Source: VRUE01 sp036276735 (GTDB lineage: Bacteria; Actinomycetota; Thermoleophilia; Solirubrobacterales; 70-9). From it: a stretch of DNA of 64,000 nucleotides. Below the pieces are notes generated by a model. The model saw only the letters and a list, made by a program, of their open reading frames with translations, ran no database searches and was not told where the DNA came from. The DNA lies in the NCBI GenBank assembly GCA_036276735.1, contig DASUOH010000043.1:1-64000 (forward strand). Direction: 5' to 3'. This document shows positions 1 to 8,873 of this stretch, one piece after another. The position numbers were made by a program, and so were the translations under genes. Within the stretch, counting starts at the first letter, position 1; each line of letters starts with the position of its first letter.

Positions 1-64
1 TGAAACCGCTTCGGAATCGGCGATTCGCGTTATGCCCACGGACATAGTATAGTCGCGGCCGCCG

Positions 65-1495
65 ATGTATGACGACGGGCATAGAAGGGGTGCGGTGGCG
101 ATCGCCTGCGCGGGCGCCTTCGTCGCCTTCCTCGACACGACGATCGTCAACATCGCCTTCCCCGACATCTCGGCGTCGTTCGCGGGTGCCGACCGCGGCG
201 AGCTGTCCTGGGTGCTCGACGGCTACTTCGTCGTCATCGCCGCCCTCCTGATCCCGGCCGGTGGGCTCGCCGACCGCTTCGGCCACCGGCGGATCTTCCT
301 GCTCGGCGTCGCCGGTTTCACCGTCGCCAGCCTGCTCTGCGCGATCGCGCCGACGCTGGAGCTGCTGATCGCCTTCCGGATCCTGCAGGGGGTCGGGGCG
401 GCGCTGGTCGCGCCCGCTTCGCTGGCGATCGTCCTCGACAGCTTCCCGACCGAGAAGCGAGCCACCGGGGTCGGCCTCTGGGGCGCCGCGGCCGCCGCGG
501 CGGCGGCGACCGGTCCAACCCTCGGCGGCGCCCTGGTCGAGCTCTCCGACTGGCGGCTCGTCTTCCTCGTCAACCTGCCGCTCGGCGCCGCGATCATCTG
601 GGCCGGCCGCGGCCAGTTGCGCGAGCGACCGGCGCTCGACAGCCGCCTGCCCGACCTGCCCGGAGCAGCTCTCTCGGCGCTCGGCCTCGCCCTGGTCACG
701 CTCGGCATCGTCGAGGGCAACGACTGGGGCTGGGCCGCACCGGCGACCCTTGCCGCCTTCGCGGCCGGCGCCGCCCTGCTCCTCGCCGTCGCCCTGCGCA
801 GCCGCACGCACCCTCGGCCGCTGCTCGAACCGGAGCTCTTCGCTCACTCATCCTTCCGGGTCGGCAACGCCGGCACGCTGCTCTTCTCCGCCGCCTTCTT
901 CTCGATCGTCCTCGGCAACGTCCTCTTCCTCACCTCGATCTGGGACTACACCGTGCTGCAGGCGGGCGCCGCGACCCTGCCGGGCCCCTTCATGAGCACC
1001 GTCGTCTCCGGTCCCGCCGGCCGCCTGGCCGACCGCCTCGGCCAGCGTGCGGTCGTCGTGCCGGGCGCCCTGCTCTTCGCGATCGGCGTGCTGGTTCTGC
1101 GTTCGGCGGGCGCCGAGCCCGACTGGCTCGGCCTCTGGCTTCCCGGCTCCTTCCTCACCGGCGTCGGTGTTGGCCTCGCCTTCCCGACCCTCGGCTCGGC
1201 TGCGGTCCGCGACGTGTCCGACGACCGCTTCGCCACCGCAAGCGCCGTCAACGCCGCCTTCCGCCAGGTCGGAGCCGTGCTCGGCACCGCGCTCCTCGTT
1301 GCGATCGTCGGCGACCCGGTTGGCCTGACCGAGTCGCTCGCAGCCGCGGATCGCGCCTACCTGTTCGCCGCCCTCGCCTCGCTCGCTGCGGGCATGGTCA
1401 CGCTCGCACTGCGTCCTGCGCCAGGCTCCCTCCGGCTCGAAGATCCCCGCGGGCCCTACTTGACCGAGCCGGCCAGCAGGCCCTGGACGAAGTAG
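65..1495 (+). CDS. MFS multidrug exporter, DHA2 (14-TM) type
   Basis: A 476-residue membrane protein that should export small hydrophobic compounds using the proton gradient. The N-terminal helix carries the DHA2-type signature FLDTTIVNIAFPDI (about residues 22-35), followed by a loop-2/3 motif A, GGLADRFGHRR (about 66-76), and an antiporter-type proline/glycine-rich helix. Many hydrophobic segments run to residue 455, with a second copy of motif A (GRLADRLGQR) at the start of the second half. The last codons overlap by 40 bp the 3' end of the convergent ABC permease gene, so the C-terminal tail is not constrained by membrane topology. Start ATG at 65 chosen because it places the first helix correctly. 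Substrate cannot be told from sequence. Confidence 0.9.
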   Translation: MYDDGHRRGAVAIACAGAFVAFLDTTIVNIAFPDISASFAGADRGELSWVLDGYFVVIAALLIPAGGLADRFGHRRIFLLGVAGFTVASLLCAIAPTLELLIAFRILQGVGAALVAPASLAIVLDSFPTEKRATGVGLWGAAAAAAAATGPTLGGALVELSDWRLVFLVNLPLGAAIIWAGRGQLRERPALDSRLPDLPGAALSALGLALVTLGIVEGNDWGWAAPATLAAFAAGAALLLAVALRSRTHPRPLLEPELFAHSSFRVGNAGTLLFSAAFFSIVLGNVLFLTSIWDYTVLQAGAATLPGPFMSTVVSGPAGRLADRLGQRAVVVPGALLFAIGVLVLRSAGAEPDWLGLWLPGSFLTGVGVGLAFPTLGSAAVRDVSDDRFATASAVNAAFRQVGAVLGTALLVAIVGDPVGLTESLAAADRAYLFAALASLAAGMVTLALRPAPGSLRLEDPRGPYLTEPASRPWTK

Positions 1496-2349
1496 CGCTG
1501 GAAGGCGAAGAACACGGCGAGCGGGATCGCAAGCGAGATGAAGGCGGCGGGCGCTATCAGGTCGATGTTGGAGCCGAACTGGCGGAACTGGGAGAAGATC
1601 GCGACGGTGATCGGCTGGGTGTCGCGGCCGAAGGTCAGCGCGACTAGGAAGTCGTTCCAGGTCCAGAGGAACTGGAAGATCGCCAGCGAGGCGATCGCCG
1701 GCAGGCCGAGCGGCAGGATCAGGCGGACGAAGATGCGCAGCTCCGAGGCGCCGTCGATCCGCGCCGACTCGAGCAGGTCTTTCGGTATCCCGACGAAGAA
1801 GTTCCGCATCAGGAAGATCGCGAAGGGCAGCGCGAAGGCGGTGTGGAAGAGGATCAGCGAGAGGGCGGTGTCGAAAATGCCGATGTCGTTGTAGAAGGAG
1901 AACATCGGGATCAGCGCCATCTGCAGCGGCACGACGAGCAGCGCGACGACGAGCAGGAAGAGCCATTCGCGGCCGGGGAACTCGAGCCAGGCAAAGGCGT
2001 AGCCGGCCAGCGCGCCGACGACGATTGGGATCGCCGTACCGCCGAGCGCCACGACGATCGTGGTCACGAGGGCGCCGGTGATTTCCTCGTTGTTGATCAG
2101 CTCCTCGTAGTTTTCGAGAGTGGCGACGCTCGGTTCGGAGAAGACCGTCCACCAGCCCTGGCCGCTGACCACGTCGGCCGGCATCAGCGAGGTGAGGAAG
2201 AGCCCCAGGGTCGGGACCAGCCAGAGCACGGCGATGAAGGCGAGCAGCAGGTTGATCGGCCCCTTCGAGAGGGCGCGGACGATCCGGCCGCCGAACGCCT
2301 CGCGCCGCGGCGGCACGGCCACCGGTTCGACCTGCTGCGCGGCCTCCAT
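1456..2349 (-). CDS. Carbohydrate ABC transporter permease, MalG-like
   Basis: A 297-residue inner-membrane permease, the second of two in a sugar importer. The EAA loop that docks on the ATPase is clear (ESARIDGASELRIFVRLILP, about residues 194-213), with six hydrophobic segments in the usual MalG arrangement. The start chosen (ATG ending at 2349) overlaps the stop of the upstream permease as TGATG, a normal coupling signal; an open frame continues 41 codons further upstream but lies wholly inside the other permease and is rejected. Last gene of the operon ATPase-lipoprotein-MalF-MalG. Its end overlaps the convergent MFS gene. Confidence 0.93.
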   Translation of the reverse strand: MEAAQQVEPVAVPPRREAFGGRIVRALSKGPINLLLAFIAVLWLVPTLGLFLTSLMPADVVSGQGWWTVFSEPSVATLENYEELINNEEITGALVTTIVVALGGTAIPIVVGALAGYAFAWLEFPGREWLFLLVVALLVVPLQMALIPMFSFYNDIGIFDTALSLILFHTAFALPFAIFLMRNFFVGIPKDLLESARIDGASELRIFVRLILPLGLPAIASLAIFQFLWTWNDFLVALTFGRDTQPITVAIFSQFRQFGSNIDLIAPAAFISLAIPLAVFFAFQRYFVQGLLAGSVK

Positions 2350-3662
2350 CAGGCCTCCCTCCGGAAGTTGCGCAGGTTGAAGACCAGCAGCGGGATCACG
2401 AGGAGGAAGAGGAGGACGGCGATCGCCGAGCCGAGGCCGAAGTCGTTGACGCCGCCGAAGGCGGTCCGCCACATCGCCAGCGCGATCACGTTGGCGTCGT
2501 CCTGCGAGGAGGCGGGCGCTACCGAGAGCACGATGTCGAACACCTTGAGGACGTTGATCAGCATCGTCACGAAGACGACGATCAGCACCGGTCGCAGCAG
2601 CGGCACGGTGACGCGCCGGAAGATCTGCGTCTCGCTGGCGCCGTCGGTGCGCGCCGCCTCCAGCACGTCGCGCGGCAGCGCCGCCAGCCCGGCGCCGATT
2701 ACGACCATCGCGAAGCCGGCCCAGACCCAGATGTAGGCGATCATCACCGCCGGGGTGATCAGCCCCGGCCCCAGCCAGTCAACCCCCGAGAAGGGTTCCT
2801 CGAAGGTCTCGGGCGAGATCGCGACGCTGTGCTCGCCCGGGCCGACGTCCTCGAAGGCGAAGCTGCCGTCGGCCTCCGTCTCGACCGTCCCGAGGCTGCC
2901 GCCGTCGGCATCGCGCAGCTCAAGCGAGACGCCGGGCAGGCCCTGCTCGCCTTTCTCGACCACGTCCGGTTTGCCGCCGCCGGGGAGGAAGTCGACCCAG
3001 ACCACGCCCGCGATCCCATCCGGGAGCGGTGGCGGGGCGCGGGCCTGGGCGGCGTCCTCGGGGACGTCTTCGGGCGGGATCGCGGTCAGCCCCAGCTGGG
3101 CCACGTCGCCGGCCCGCAGCGGCTCGGTCAGGCGCAACCCCTGCTTCGGCGTGCCCTCGAGCCGATCGGTGGAGCCGGCCGCGTCGGAGAAGGCGCCGGG
3201 CGGATCGACCGCGTCGACGACGGCGGCGAGGCTGGCGTTAACCGCGCCGATTTCGGGGTCGCGCTGGTCCATGACCCGCCAGATCACGCCCGCCGCGAAC
3301 AGTGAGATCGCCATCGGCATGAAGACCGCGGTGCGGAAGGCGACCGACCAGCGGATTTTCTCGATCAGGACGCCGAAGACGAGGCCGATCGCCGTGACCA
3401 GGGCGGGGACGACCGCCAGCCACAGCGCGTTGTTCTCGATCGCGGTGAGGAGGAGGTCGGTGGTGACGATCTCCTCGTAGTTGTCGAGCCCGACGAACTC
3501 CGAGCCGGTGCGGTCGAAGAAGCTGCGGTAGATCGTCGAGATCGCCGGATAGACGATCCAGATTGCGAGCAGGATCGCGGCCGGCGCGAGGAAGCCGATC
3601 GCGACGCGGTGGCGGCGCCAGATGCCCGGTCTGCCGTCCGGACTTCCCTCTGGCGCCGCCAT
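2349..3662 (-). CDS. Carbohydrate ABC transporter permease, MalF-like, with Cna-B/SdrD-type insert
   Basis: A 437-residue permease, longer than the usual 290-320. Helix 1 spans about residues 20-42 and helices 2-3 about 80-128. The EAA loop is EAARTDGASETQIFRRVTVP (335-354), followed by two further helices. Between helix 3 and helix 4 lies about 165 extra residues (about 133-298) predicted to face outside. Its second half (about 216-284) reads like a prealbumin-like SdrD-B/Cna-B domain: GVVWVDF..., then GLPGVSLELRDADG, TVETEADGSFAFEDV and GPGEHSVAI. E. coli MalF also has a large P2 loop at this position that contacts the binding protein, but this insert is of a different, adhesin-like family. 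Probably helps dock the lipoprotein; that role is inference. Confidence 0.9.
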   Translation of the reverse strand: MAAPEGSPDGRPGIWRRHRVAIGFLAPAAILLAIWIVYPAISTIYRSFFDRTGSEFVGLDNYEEIVTTDLLLTAIENNALWLAVVPALVTAIGLVFGVLIEKIRWSVAFRTAVFMPMAISLFAAGVIWRVMDQRDPEIGAVNASLAAVVDAVDPPGAFSDAAGSTDRLEGTPKQGLRLTEPLRAGDVAQLGLTAIPPEDVPEDAAQARAPPPLPDGIAGVVWVDFLPGGGKPDVVEKGEQGLPGVSLELRDADGGSLGTVETEADGSFAFEDVGPGEHSVAISPETFEEPFSGVDWLGPGLITPAVMIAYIWVWAGFAMVVIGAGLAALPRDVLEAARTDGASETQIFRRVTVPLLRPVLIVVFVTMLINVLKVFDIVLSVAPASSQDDANVIALAMWRTAFGGVNDFGLGSAIAVLLFLLVIPLLVFNLRNFRREA

Positions 3663-3693
3663 CTCGGCCGCTCTGTTGGGTTCGCCGATCGAC

Positions 3694-5001
3694 CTAGAAC
3701 GCTTTGTTGGCTTCCTGCTCCAACTTGCGCGCGGTCGCGTCGACGTTCTGGTTCTCCATGAATTCGGTCAGCGCCTGCCACATGCCTTTGCCGACCGTGG
3801 CCCCGAACGCCGCCGGCTGCAGGTCAGAGAGGTCGAAGCGGAACGTCTCCGCTTCGGCGATCGTGCCGGCCGTCTCGCGCGTCAGCTCGTCGGGATAGAC
3901 GTTGGTGTCGAGATCCCGGTTGGCGCTCGAGAAGCCGCCCCGTTTCGCCCAGATTTCGGCGGCCTCGCTGCTGGCCAGATATTCGACCAGCGCCTGCGAG
4001 GCGGGCGTGTCGTTGAACATGATCAGCACGTCGCCGCCGCCGACCACCACCGGTTCGGAGCCGTCGACCGACGGGAAGTCGAAGACGTCGTAGTCGGTCA
4101 TCGGTTTGGCCTGCGTGCCGGCTTCGATTTCGGTGACGACGAAGTCGCCCTCGAGCACCATCGCGCCCTCGGGGTTCTCTTTGAACGCGTTGGTCACCGA
4201 CGTCGGGAAGTCGGTCTGCAGGGCGCCCGAGGTGCCGCCGACGATGTTGTCGGAGTCGCCGATGATCTCGGTCATCGTTTTCAGCGCGTCTTTGACGCTC
4301 TGGTCGGTCCAGGGGATTTTGTGTTCGGCGAGCTGGTCGTATTTCTCAGGACCCGCTTCACGCAGGTAGATGTTCTCGAACAGGTCGGTGAGCGGCCAGC
4401 CGGCGTCGACCCCGATCGAGTAGGCCTTCGTGCCCGACGCTTTCAACGTTTCGGCGCTTTTGAGGAGCTCGTCGAAGGTCTCGGGGGGTTTGACGCCCGC
4501 CGTCTCGAAGAGGCCGACGTTGTACCAGACGGTCGACTTGTTGGCTGCCTTGAAGACGAAGCCGTAGACCTGGTCTTTGAAGGTGGCGACTTCGACCGCG
4601 CCGGGGGTGAAGCCGTCTTTGATCGTGTCTTCGGCGAAGGTGAGCGGTTTGAGCGCTCCCTGTTCGTAGAAGTCGGCTACCGACCCGGGCTGGGGGACGG
4701 CGGCGAGGTCGGGCGGGTTGCCGCCCTGCACGGCGGTCGCGAGGATCGTCGGCAGCTCGTCACCGGCCGCGTCATAGCTGACGTTCACGTTGGGGTATTC
4801 CTCGCGGAAGCCGTCGAGGACGGCCTCGAAGGACTGCGCCTCTTCGCCGGTCCAGACGCCGGCGACGTCGACGCTGCCGGAGACGTTCGCGGCACCGCCG
4901 CCGTTGCCACCACCACCGTCGTCGTCGTCACCGCAGCCGGCGAGCGCTAGCGCGAACGCCGCGACCAGCAGCGCAAGCACGTGGAGCGTTCGAATCCTCA
5001 T
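3694..5001 (-). CDS. Extracellular sugar-binding lipoprotein of ABC importer
   Basis: A 435-residue family-1 (MalE-like) solute-binding lipoprotein. The signal peptide MRIRTLHVLALLVAAFALA ends in a lipobox LALAGC, so the mature protein starts with a lipidated cysteine, followed by an acidic/Gly linker. The body has the typical pattern including AVDFYEQG-like and WYNVGLFETAGVKPPETFDE segments. Start at the ATG ending at 5001 because it gives the signal peptide and has AGGAGG six bases upstream; the frame is open 34 codons further but those encode no signal. Lies between the ATPase gene and the two permease genes, so it delivers the substrate, probably an oligosaccharide or trehalose-like sugar; substrate not determinable. 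Confidence 0.92.
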   Translation of the reverse strand: MRIRTLHVLALLVAAFALALAGCGDDDDGGGGNGGGAANVSGSVDVAGVWTGEEAQSFEAVLDGFREEYPNVNVSYDAAGDELPTILATAVQGGNPPDLAAVPQPGSVADFYEQGALKPLTFAEDTIKDGFTPGAVEVATFKDQVYGFVFKAANKSTVWYNVGLFETAGVKPPETFDELLKSAETLKASGTKAYSIGVDAGWPLTDLFENIYLREAGPEKYDQLAEHKIPWTDQSVKDALKTMTEIIGDSDNIVGGTSGALQTDFPTSVTNAFKENPEGAMVLEGDFVVTEIEAGTQAKPMTDYDVFDFPSVDGSEPVVVGGGDVLIMFNDTPASQALVEYLASSEAAEIWAKRGGFSSANRDLDTNVYPDELTRETAGTIAEAETFRFDLSDLQPAAFGATVGKGMWQALTEFMENQNVDATARKLEQEANKAF

Positions 5002-5059
5002 GTCTCTCTCCTCCTGATTGGCGCTCTGCCTGTGTTCCTCTTGTGGCTCTTCTGTCTTT

Positions 5060-6268
5060 TCACTTCCCGTTCGCGTAGATGCCCAAGCTCGTCTCGGGGT
5101 CAAAGAAGTGGAGGTTGCGGGTGTCGACCGCGATCTCGGCCGGCTCGCCCTCGCGGATCTCCGAGCGGGGCCCGAAGCTGCCGATCAACGTCGTCCCGTC
5201 GCCCTCGCCCTTGCGGCCGACGCCGGACGCTTCGAGGTCGGCGGCCAGCTCGCGGACGTCCTCGGTCTGGGCGGGGCGGGCGTCGATCGTGAAGTGCGCC
5301 AGCACCTCGGAGCCGAGCGCCTCGCGCAGCTCGACGTGACCCCGGATGCGGCGGTCCTCAGGGACCTCGGGGTCGAGCGCCGCGTCTTCGAGGTCCTCGG
5401 GTCGGATCCCGACGATCACCTGCCGGCCGTCGTGGCGCTCCAGCTCGGGGCGATCGGAGATCAGCTCGGGGTCGAGCGTGACGCGCTGGTCGCCGATCGC
5501 AACCCGCAGGTCGCCGTTGGAGCGCTCGATGTTCGCCTCGAGCATGTTCATCGCGGGGCTGCCGATGAAGCCGCCGACGAAGAGGTTGACCGGGCGGTCG
5601 TAGAGCTCCTGCGGGCTCGCCACCTGCTGCAGCTCGCCTTTGCGCATCACGGCGACGCGGTCGCCCATCGTCATCGCCTCGACCTGGTCGTGGGTGACGT
5701 AGATCGTGGTGACGCTGAGGTCCCGCTGCAGGCGGCTGACCTCAGCCCGCATCTCGACCCGCAGCTTGGCGTCGAGGTTGGAGAGCGGCTCGTCCATCAG
5801 GAAGGCGGCGGGTTCGCGAACGATGGCCCGTCCCATCGCGACGCGCTGGCGCTGGCCGCCGGAGAGGTTGCGCGGCTTGCGGTCGAGCAGCTCGTCGAGG
5901 CCGAGGACGGCGGCGGCCTCGCTGACGCGGCGGTCGACCTCGTCCCTGTCGAGCCCCCGGACCCGCAGCCCGAAGGCGATGTTGTCCTCGACGCTGAGGT
6001 GGGGGTAGAGGGCGTAGCTCTGAAAGACCATCGCGATGTCGCGGTCCTTGGCCGGCACCCAATTGACGACCCGCTCGCCGATCCGTATCTCTCCCTCGGA
6101 GACCTCCTCGAGGCCGGCGACCATCCGCAGCGCCGTCGTCTTGCCGCAGCCGGAAGGCCCGACCAAGACCAGCAGCTCGCCGTCGTTTGCCTCGAGGTCG
6201 ATCGAATCGACGGCTCGGGTCCCATCCGGGTAGACCTTCGAGACCGCGCTGAAAGTCACAGCCGCCAC
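5060..6268 (-). CDS. Sugar ABC transporter ATP-binding protein, UgpC/MsmK-like
   Basis: A 402-residue ATPase that powers the importer encoded downstream. Walker A GPSGCGKTT (about residues 37-45), Q-loop VFQSYALYPH, signature LSGGQRQRVAMGRAI, Walker B AFLMDEPLSNLD and switch His in TIYVTHDQVEAM are all intact. The C-terminal 150 residues form the OB-type regulatory domain of the MalK/UgpC class (VGIRPEDLEDA). It is the first gene of the operon. The reported start is GTG; another GTG four codons in is possible and no strong ribosome-binding site decides between them. Confidence 0.93.
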   Translation of the reverse strand: MAAVTFSAVSKVYPDGTRAVDSIDLEANDGELLVLVGPSGCGKTTALRMVAGLEEVSEGEIRIGERVVNWVPAKDRDIAMVFQSYALYPHLSVEDNIAFGLRVRGLDRDEVDRRVSEAAAVLGLDELLDRKPRNLSGGQRQRVAMGRAIVREPAAFLMDEPLSNLDAKLRVEMRAEVSRLQRDLSVTTIYVTHDQVEAMTMGDRVAVMRKGELQQVASPQELYDRPVNLFVGGFIGSPAMNMLEANIERSNGDLRVAIGDQRVTLDPELISDRPELERHDGRQVIVGIRPEDLEDAALDPEVPEDRRIRGHVELREALGSEVLAHFTIDARPAQTEDVRELAADLEASGVGRKGEGDGTTLIGSFGPRSEIREGEPAEIAVDTRNLHFFDPETSLGIYANGK

Positions 6269-6401
6269 AAAAATGAGCTACCACTGCGAGCCGCTTATCT
6301 AACCTCGGCTCCCGCCCGCCTCCCCAACCACCGCGGCGTTTAAACAGCGGCTCTTACAGGCATATAGGGGGCGACAGTTCCATTCGAGGAGGAGGGCCAC
6401 T

Positions 6402-6644
6402 GTGTTGATCGCCGCTGTAGTCGGGATATGTGTGCTGCTGCTGGTGCTGGGCTTCCTGGCGCCGCGGCTCTCCAACCACGCCCGCCGCGGCACCGACAAG
6501 GGCTTCTCCGTCGGCCAACGCGCCGGAGGCAAGGCGCCGGGTCCACTCGGCACGCTGTTCAGCAAGTCCTTCGGCAAATCGCGCCGCGCGGCGAACAAGA
6601 GCCACTCGGCCGGCCAAGGCGCGCGAGGGAAGCTGCCCTTCTAG
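6402..6644 (+). CDS. Small membrane protein, unknown function
   Basis: An 80-residue protein: one N-terminal hydrophobic helix (about residues 2-19, IAAVVGICVLLLVLGFL) then a basic, Gly/Ser/Lys-rich cytoplasmic tail containing two similar blocks (DKGFSVGQRAGGKAPG and NKSHSAGQGARGKLPF). GTG start is supported by a very strong Shine-Dalgarno run GAGGAGGAGGG seven bases upstream. Lone gene between the ABC operon and purL, transcribed toward purL. I do not recognise a characterised family. Confidence 0.7.
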   Translation: MLIAAVVGICVLLLVLGFLAPRLSNHARRGTDKGFSVGQRAGGKAPGPLGTLFSKSFGKSRRAANKSHSAGQGARGKLPF

Positions 6645-6650
6645 CGTCGA

Positions 6651-8873
6651 TCAGTCGAGGCGGGCGCCCAGCGACCGCCAGGCGGCGGTGAGCTCGTCGA
6701 CTCCGGCGTCGATCGACGCCTCGCCGACGCTCAGCTCCAAGCGCCCGCCCGGGGCGACTTCTCCCAGCGGGAGAACGCGAACGTTCGGGCCGGCGAGTCC
6801 CCTTAGGGCCGTGGCGTCGCCGCTGACCACGAAGCCACCCGACCCCTCGCCAAACAGGGCCTCGTCGGCCGCGCGGCCGCGCACCGTCAGCGGCGAGAGG
6901 TCGACGCGACAGCCGAGGCTCCCCACTGCCTCGCCGCTCGCGGGCGCCGACGCGATCGCCGCCTCGGCCAGCGCCACCGCAAGGCCGCCGTCGCTGACGT
7001 CGTGGGCCGAAGAAAGCCTGCCCGCGCGCACCGCCTCGCGAACCGCCGTGCAGGCCGCCTCGACCGCCGCGACGTCTGGTTGCGGCAGACCACTGGCGAG
7101 CTCGCCTCGCAGCTTGGCGAGCTCCGAGCCGGCCAGCGAAGGCGAGAACGGGCCGACCAGCGCGATCGCGTCGCCCTCGCGGGCGAAGCCGCTCGGCGCG
7201 GCAACTGCGGCATCGGGAAGCTCGCCGACCATGCCGACGACTGGCGTCGGGTAGATCGGGCCTTCCGGCCCCTCGTTGTAGAGGGAGACGTTGCCGCCTA
7301 CGACGGGCACGCCGAGCGCCCGGCAGGCATCGGCGAGGCCGCTGACCGCGCGGTCGAGCTGCCAGGCGGGAACCGGCTTCTCGGGGTTGCCGAAGTTGAG
7401 GCAGTTGGTGAGGCCGAGCGGCTCGGCGCCGACGCAGGCGAGGTTCTGGGCGCACTCGAGCACCGCCTCGACCGTGCCGGCGTAGGGGTCGCAGGCGACG
7501 CGCCGCCCGTTGCCGTCGATCGAGACCGCGATCGCATTGCCCGCCTCGGGAATCGCCAGCACCGCGGCGTCGGCCGACTCGGGCCGCCGCGCCGTCCGCG
7601 AGCCGACGATCGAGTCGTACTGCTCGAATGCCCAGCGCTTCGAGGCGATGCTGGGGGAGGCGAGCAGGGCGAGCAGCGTCTCCTCGGCGGCGGCGCCGGG
7701 ATCCAGGCGCCGCTCGTTCCCGTACATCCACCTCTGTGGCTCGGCGGGATCGAGGTCGTAGAGCGGGCAGCCCTCGACCAGTGCCTCGACCGGCATCTCG
7801 CCGACCGTCTCTCCGTCGCGCAGGATCCGAATCTTGCCGCTGTCGGTGACGACGCCGATCTCGGCGGCGCCGGTCTGCCATTTCTCGCAAACGGCGATCA
7901 CCTCGGCAACCTTCGACGGCTCGACCACCGCCAGCATCCGCTCCTGCGACTCGGACACCATGATCTCGAAGGGCTCCATGTCGGCCTCGCGCAACGGCAC
8001 CCGTGCTACGTCGAGGTCGATCCCGACGCCGCCGGCCGCTGCCATCTCGCCGGCCGAGGAGGTGAGGCCCGCCGCACCGAGATCCTGCAAGGAGACGAGC
8101 AGGCCCTTGCCGAGCAGCTCGAGGCAGCACTCCAGCACCTTCGCCTCCTCGAAGGGGTCGCCGATCTGAACGGTCGGGCGCTTCGCCTCGTCGCCCTCGC
8201 CCAGCTCGGCCGAGGCGAGCACCGAGGCGCCGCCGATTCCGTCGCGGCCGGTCGAGGCGCCCATCAGGACGACCGCGTTGCCGACCCCGGCGGCCGCCGC
8301 CCGCACCATCTCCTCCGTCTTCGCCAGCCCGACGCACATCGCGTTGACCAGGCAGTTGTGCTCGTAGGGGGCCTCGAAGTAGATCTCGCCGCCGACCGTC
8401 GGCACACCGATCGAGTTGCCGTAGTGGCCGATGCCCCGGACCGCGCCGTCGAGCAGGTAGCGCGAGCGCTCCGAGTCGAGCTCGCCGAAGCGCAGCGAGT
8501 CGAGGATCGCGATCGGCCGTGCCCCGAGCGCGAAGACGTCGCGCAGGATGCCGCCGACCCCAGTTGCCGCGCCCTCGAACGGTTCGACCGCGCTGGGGTG
8601 GTTGTGCGACTCGACCTTGAAGGCGACCGCGTGCCCGTTGCCGATGTCGACCGCGCCGGCGTTCTCGCCGGGGCCCATCACGACCCGCTCGCCCTCGGTC
8701 GGCAGGCGGCGCAGCAGCTTGCGCGAATGCTTGTAGGCGCAGTGCTCGGACCAGAGCAGGCTGAACATCGCCAGCTCGACGTCGTTCGGCTCGCGCCCCA
8801 GCTTCTCGACGATGAGGTCGAACTCGGCGTCGGTCAGCCCGAGCTCGCGATGCTTCGCGACCTCGACAGTCAT
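6651..8873 (-). CDS. purL: Phosphoribosylformylglycinamidine synthase subunit PurL
   Basis: A 740-residue small-type PurL that converts FGAR to FGAM with ATP and ammonia channelled from PurQ. Visible hallmarks: SLLWSEHCAYKHSRKLLR near the N-terminus, the KVESHNHPSAVEPFEGAATG substrate/nucleotide segment (about residues 85-105), GGILRDVFALGARP, and the second-half ATP-grasp-like repeat with SAHDVSDGGLAVALAE. Length matches the split Gram-positive enzyme (PurL+PurQ+PurS). Its ATG overlaps the purQ stop as ATGA. Last gene of the purC-purS-purQ-purL run. Confidence 0.97.
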   Translation of the reverse strand: MTVEVAKHRELGLTDAEFDLIVEKLGREPNDVELAMFSLLWSEHCAYKHSRKLLRRLPTEGERVVMGPGENAGAVDIGNGHAVAFKVESHNHPSAVEPFEGAATGVGGILRDVFALGARPIAILDSLRFGELDSERSRYLLDGAVRGIGHYGNSIGVPTVGGEIYFEAPYEHNCLVNAMCVGLAKTEEMVRAAAAGVGNAVVLMGASTGRDGIGGASVLASAELGEGDEAKRPTVQIGDPFEEAKVLECCLELLGKGLLVSLQDLGAAGLTSSAGEMAAAGGVGIDLDVARVPLREADMEPFEIMVSESQERMLAVVEPSKVAEVIAVCEKWQTGAAEIGVVTDSGKIRILRDGETVGEMPVEALVEGCPLYDLDPAEPQRWMYGNERRLDPGAAAEETLLALLASPSIASKRWAFEQYDSIVGSRTARRPESADAAVLAIPEAGNAIAVSIDGNGRRVACDPYAGTVEAVLECAQNLACVGAEPLGLTNCLNFGNPEKPVPAWQLDRAVSGLADACRALGVPVVGGNVSLYNEGPEGPIYPTPVVGMVGELPDAAVAAPSGFAREGDAIALVGPFSPSLAGSELAKLRGELASGLPQPDVAAVEAACTAVREAVRAGRLSSAHDVSDGGLAVALAEAAIASAPASGEAVGSLGCRVDLSPLTVRGRAADEALFGEGSGGFVVSGDATALRGLAGPNVRVLPLGEVAPGGRLELSVGEASIDAGVDELTAAWRSLGARLD

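Noticed and set aside
848..2152. Long minus-strand open frame (434 codons) across the MFS and permease genes
   Set aside because: Arg/Ala/Gly-rich translation with no domain; antisense shadow typical of high-GC DNA.
3622..4950. 442-codon plus-strand open frame opposite the sugar-binding protein
   Set aside because: It is the exact antisense of a clear lipoprotein gene and shows no recognisable motif.
6559..8337. 592-codon minus-strand frame overlapping purL
   Set aside because: Out-of-frame translation of purL, Arg/Gly-rich; purL is unquestionable.
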